Shown: piece by piece, positions 61,472 through 64,000 of the stretch | Position numbering within the stretch: the stretch's first letter is position 1 | Layout: every line of letters begins with the position of its first letter | From: Methylobacterium sp. BTF04 | Lineage (GTDB): Bacteria > Pseudomonadota > Alphaproteobacteria > Rhizobiales > Beijerinckiaceae | Reading direction: 5' to 3' | DNA: 64,000 nt | NCBI RefSeq assembly: GCF_010692745.1 | Contig: NZ_JAAHTB010000005.1 | Span: 62,001 to 126,000 of the forward strand | The notes under the pieces: generated by a model | What the model was told of the DNA's origin: nothing | Databases searched by the model: none | Seen by the model: the letters and a program-made list of their open reading frames with translations, nothing else | Program-made: the position numbers and the translations under genes

Positions 61472-63013
61472 ATGCAGCGCCACGCCAAACGCCCAACCCT
61501 CAGCCGCCGGATTCCCATCGTGCGCTGGCTGACGGTCTTCAATATCGTCCTCGTGGTCGGCCTGGCCGCCGTCTCGGCCTATATGCTCCTCGAGATGCGG
61601 CGTGAGACCGGCGAACGCGCCGACCTGACCGCACGCAGCGTCGTGGCGGTGCTCGGACGCGACATCGGGCGCAATATCGAACTCTACGACCTGTCCCTGC
61701 GTGCCATCGTCGATGGCATGCAGATTCCTGCGGTGCGGGACGCCGATCCGGTGGCGCGCCAGATGGCCCTGTTCGACCGCGCCGCCACGGCGACGAATTT
61801 CGGCGCCACGGTGGTCCTCGACCGCAACGGCGACGTTCTGCTCAGTTCGAAACCGGGCCTAGCCTTCAATGCGCGAGACCGTGAATACTTCCGCTATCAC
61901 GAGACGCGCGAAAACTCGGAGCTCTTCATCGGCGCTCCGGTCAAGTCGCGCGTCAGTGGTATGTGGGCAATACCCTTCAGCCGGCGCCTTTCGAGCACCG
62001 ACGGATCGTTCGCAGGTATCGTCGTCGGGGTGATCTATCTCGACTACTTTCGAAATTTGTTCGACGCCGCCGGTCGACAGCCGAGCGATACGATTACGCT
62101 TTTCGGCAATAACGGCACGATTCTCATGCGATGGCCGTTCGACGCCGATTTCATCGGACGAAGCGTTGCGACGAGCGAGAGCTACGCCCGGATGACCGGC
62201 GCCCGGGACGGCAGTTTCCGGGGCCCCGCGATGATCGGCAACGAAACGCGCAGCTTCACCTTCGCGCAGATCGGTGACCTTCCGCTGAAACTAAGCATCT
62301 CGGTCTCGCTGGCGACGATCTATGCGGACTGGCAACACAAGGCGATCGCGCTCGGAATCGTCGTCCTGACCCTCTGCGGCGGCATCCTCGGGCTGACGTG
62401 GCTGCACCGGCGCGAGTTGCTGCAGCGCATGGCTGCGCAGGAGGCGATGGAACAGATCAACATCGAACTGCAGAAAATCGCCATCACCGATCCGCTGACC
62501 GGCCTGCGGAATCGGCGCCGTTTCGACGAGGTTTTGGCGCGTGATCTGCGCCGGGCCGTACGCCAGGGCCTGCCCCTGTCCCTCCTCATGCTGGACGCCG
62601 ATTGCTTCAAGGGCTTCAACGACCGCTACGGCCACCAGCGCGGGGACGAGGCCCTGAAACTGATCGCCCGATCGATGGAAGCCGTGATCGGCGAGCGCGG
62701 CGACACGATCTGCCGCATCGGTGGCGAGGAATTCGCCATCGTCCTTCCCGATACCGACTTGATCGGCGCCGAGATCGTCGCGACGCGGATCTGCGAGGCA
62801 GTGGCGGCCTGGGGCCTACCGCACGAGGCCAACCCGCATCGGATCCTGACCGTGAGCATCGGTGTGGCCGGTATCCCGACCACGGCAAAGGCAGACGCGG
62901 CCGGTCTCGTCGCAGCGGCAGACGCGGAACTGTACGAAGCCAAAAGTATGGGCCGGAACACCGTGCGGGTCTCCGGTGCGGCGAAGCGGAGCTTGCGCCT
63001 CGTGGTTCAGTGA
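61472..63013 (+). CDS. Membrane diguanylate cyclase with Cache-type sensor
   Basis: This 513-residue protein has a first membrane helix (about 19-41) and a periplasmic dCache-type sensor (about 45-275: DREYFRYHETRENSELFIGAPV, IVVGVIYLDYF). A second helix follows (about 290-312), then a short coiled coil and a GGDEF domain. The active site is GGEEF at 417-421, an active variant, preceded by DPLTGLRNRRRFDEV. It should make c-di-GMP in response to a periplasmic small ligand. No allosteric RxxD site is seen five residues before GGEEF. It stands alone. Confidence 0.92.
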   Translation: MQRHAKRPTLSRRIPIVRWLTVFNIVLVVGLAAVSAYMLLEMRRETGERADLTARSVVAVLGRDIGRNIELYDLSLRAIVDGMQIPAVRDADPVARQMALFDRAATATNFGATVVLDRNGDVLLSSKPGLAFNARDREYFRYHETRENSELFIGAPVKSRVSGMWAIPFSRRLSSTDGSFAGIVVGVIYLDYFRNLFDAAGRQPSDTITLFGNNGTILMRWPFDADFIGRSVATSESYARMTGARDGSFRGPAMIGNETRSFTFAQIGDLPLKLSISVSLATIYADWQHKAIALGIVVLTLCGGILGLTWLHRRELLQRMAAQEAMEQINIELQKIAITDPLTGLRNRRRFDEVLARDLRRAVRQGLPLSLLMLDADCFKGFNDRYGHQRGDEALKLIARSMEAVIGERGDTICRIGGEEFAIVLPDTDLIGAEIVATRICEAVAAWGLPHEANPHRILTVSIGVAGIPTTAKADAAGLVAAADAELYEAKSMGRNTVRVSGAAKRSLRLVVQ

Positions 63014-63185
63014 CCGCCAGATACCCGGTTCGAAAGCGGATCGGCGCGGAGGCTTCGGTGCCCGCCTCCTGGACGGCGATCACGGCGATCGCGCACGTTC
63101 GGACCTGATGCGCGGCATTGCGCAGGATTGGGCACACCAACGCTCGATTTGGTCGCCCCTGTCGTTATCTTAGCCGTTTATTTTC

Positions 63186-63205
63186 ATTATAGCCGATGCT
63201 ATATG
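63186..63205. promoter_or_regulatory. MntR-type operator upstream of mntH
   Basis: TATAGC-CGAT-GCTATA (63188-63203) shares the ATAGC-N4-GCTAT core of the E. coli mntH operator. It lies 57 bp upstream of the mntH ATG in AT-rich promoter DNA and would fit manganese repression. Confidence 0.55.
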
Positions 63206-63223
63206 CGACTTCGATGCGGGCAA

Positions 63224-63252
63224 GCGCCCCTCAGATTGTCCTCGAGGGGCGC
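63224..63252 (+). promoter_or_regulatory. Leader hairpin holding the mntH ribosome site
   Basis: GCGCCCCTC (63224-63232) pairs with GAGGGGCGC (63244-63252) around an 11-base loop, 8 bases before the ATG. The only purine-rich ribosome-site candidate (GAGGGG) is in the 3' arm, so translation may be restrained by this structure. Confidence 0.5.
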
Positions 63253-63260
63253 GAAGCGGC

Positions 63261-64000
63261 ATGGGTTACGAGGGTCGGCCGTGGCGTTTTAGCCGCGGCA
63301 CGCATGAGGAGGCGAGCCTCGGACCGCTGAACGGCAGCGTTCCGGTGCGCGATACGGGGAGCTGGCTCCGCCGGCTGATGGGCTTCATCGGACCGGGTTA
63401 CATGGTCTCGGTGGGCTACATGGACCCGGGCAACTGGGCCACAGACATCGCCGGTGGTTCGCAGTTCGGCTACACCCTGCTCTCGGTCATCCTGTTGTCG
63501 AACCTGATGGCGATCGTGCTGCAGGCGCTGGCGGCCCGGCTCGGGATCGCCACCGGTCGCGATCTCGCCCAGGCCTGCCGCGATCACTATTCCCGGCCCG
63601 TCGGAATTGTGCTGTGGCTGGCCTGCGAGGCGGCGATCATCGCCTGCGATCTCGCCGAAGTCATCGGCACCGCCATCGCCCTCAAACTGCTGTTCGGCAT
63701 ACCCCTGGTGGTGGGCGCGACGCTCACGGCGCTCGACGTCTTCCTGATCCTGCTGCTGATGCGGCGCGGCTTCCGGGCGCTAGAAGCGTTCGTGATCGCG
63801 CTGCTGGCAATCATCTTCATCAGCTTCGTGATTCAGATCGCGCTGGCCGCCCCTCCGATACAAGCAGTGCTCGGCGGCTTCATCCCGACGACCGAGATCG
63901 TGACGAATCCGGCAGCGCTCTATATCGCCATCGGCATCATCGGGGCGACGGTGATGCCCCACAATCTCTATCTCCACTCCTCGATCGTCCAGACGCGCGC
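63261..64000 (+). CDS. mntH: Nramp family Mn(II)/divalent metal transporter, 3' end outside the window
   Basis: The frame starts at ATG 63261 and is open to the end of the window (246 codons seen of about 440 expected). The metal-binding motifs of Nramp proteins are present: DPGN at 55-58 in helix 1 and MPH at 231-233 in helix 6. About six hydrophobic helices are visible, with [20 protein letters not shown] typical of helix 3. The protein imports Mn(II), possibly Fe(II), by proton symport. The N-terminus is about 25 residues longer than E. coli MntH. A likely MntR operator and a leader hairpin precede it. Confidence 0.93.
   Translation, partial: MGYEGRPWRFSRGTHEEASLGPLNGSVPVRDTGSWLRRLMGFIGPGYMVSVGYMDPGNWATDIAGGSQFGYTLLSVILLSNLMAIVLQALAARLGIATGRDLAQACRDHYSRPVGIVLWLACEAAIIACDLAEVIGTAIALKLLFGIPLVVGATLTALDVFLILLLMRRGFRALEAFVIALLAIIFISFVIQIALAAPPIQAVLGGFIPTTEIVTNPAALYIAIGIIGATVMPHNLYLHSSIVQTR

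Overview
The window is a 64 kb stretch of a high-GC alphaproteobacterial chromosome. Gene content points to the Hyphomicrobiales, most likely Methylobacterium or Methylorubrum. The indicators are a methylsuccinyl-CoA dehydrogenase of the ethylmalonyl-CoA pathway with its long N-terminal extension, propionyl-CoA carboxylase beta subunit, two phasin-type proteins, an NdvA/ChvA cyclic glucan exporter, DUF2865 and ATP12 proteins, and three Omp25-like beta barrels. About 62 protein genes can be supported. No rRNA, tRNA, CRISPR array, transposase, integrase or prophage gene was seen, so this is core chromosome with small accessory patches.

Layout. 1-9.0 kb: an AI-2E family permease cut by the window edge, histidinol phosphatase, an alpha/beta hydrolase divergent from an Hsp20 gene with a thermometer-like leader, a Kdo hydroxylase, a small monooxygenase, two related small membrane proteins, and hemC. 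9.0-12.1 kb: a divergent GSCFA/WcbI pair and a divergent response regulator/Hpt pair. 12.4-18.6 kb: pal-cpoB-tilS-ftsH-glmM, the distal half of the alphaproteobacterial tol-pal block without tolQRAB. 19.1-22.8 kb: three outer-membrane barrels plus a small periplasmic protein. 22.8-28.8 kb: HNH endonuclease, large mechanosensitive channel, CAP-domain lipoprotein and a MotA/MotB-like pair. 29.1-35.9 kb: NdvA exporter, transglutaminase, YihY protein, EamA transporter, methylsuccinyl-CoA dehydrogenase and a small acidic protein. 36-38.6 kb: two divergent related glycosyltransferases. 38.7-43.7 kb: phasin, phasin-like fusion, DegP protease, a decayed intradiol dioxygenase and rarA. 43.7-51.3 kb: EAL/GGDEF protein, an AT-rich gap, Hsp70-like protein, RluA pseudouridine synthase, small secreted protein, HAD phosphatase and ATP12 chaperone. 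51.4-59.1 kb: pccB, a 42-residue basic protein, metallophosphoesterase, class III aminotransferase, cysteine-cluster protein, HAD phosphatase, MarR regulator and DUF1499 protein. 59.1-64 kb: MBL hydrolase, DUF2865 protein, Cache-GGDEF cyclase and mntH, which runs off the window.

How the genes fit together. Several themes recur. One is envelope integrity: Pal/CpoB, FtsH, GlmM, DegP, Kdo hydroxylase, beta barrels, glucan export and the mechanosensitive channel. A second is C2/C3 carbon assimilation linked to polyhydroxybutyrate: mcd, pccB and the phasins. A third is c-di-GMP and phosphorelay signalling: two GGDEF proteins and the response regulator/Hpt pair. The most informative non-coding signals are CtrA-type boxes before outer-membrane genes and the phosphorelay pair, an MntR-type operator before mntH, a perfect palindrome over the phasin promoter, and a ROSE-like leader before hsp20. 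All calls come from reading the sequence only; no database search was run.
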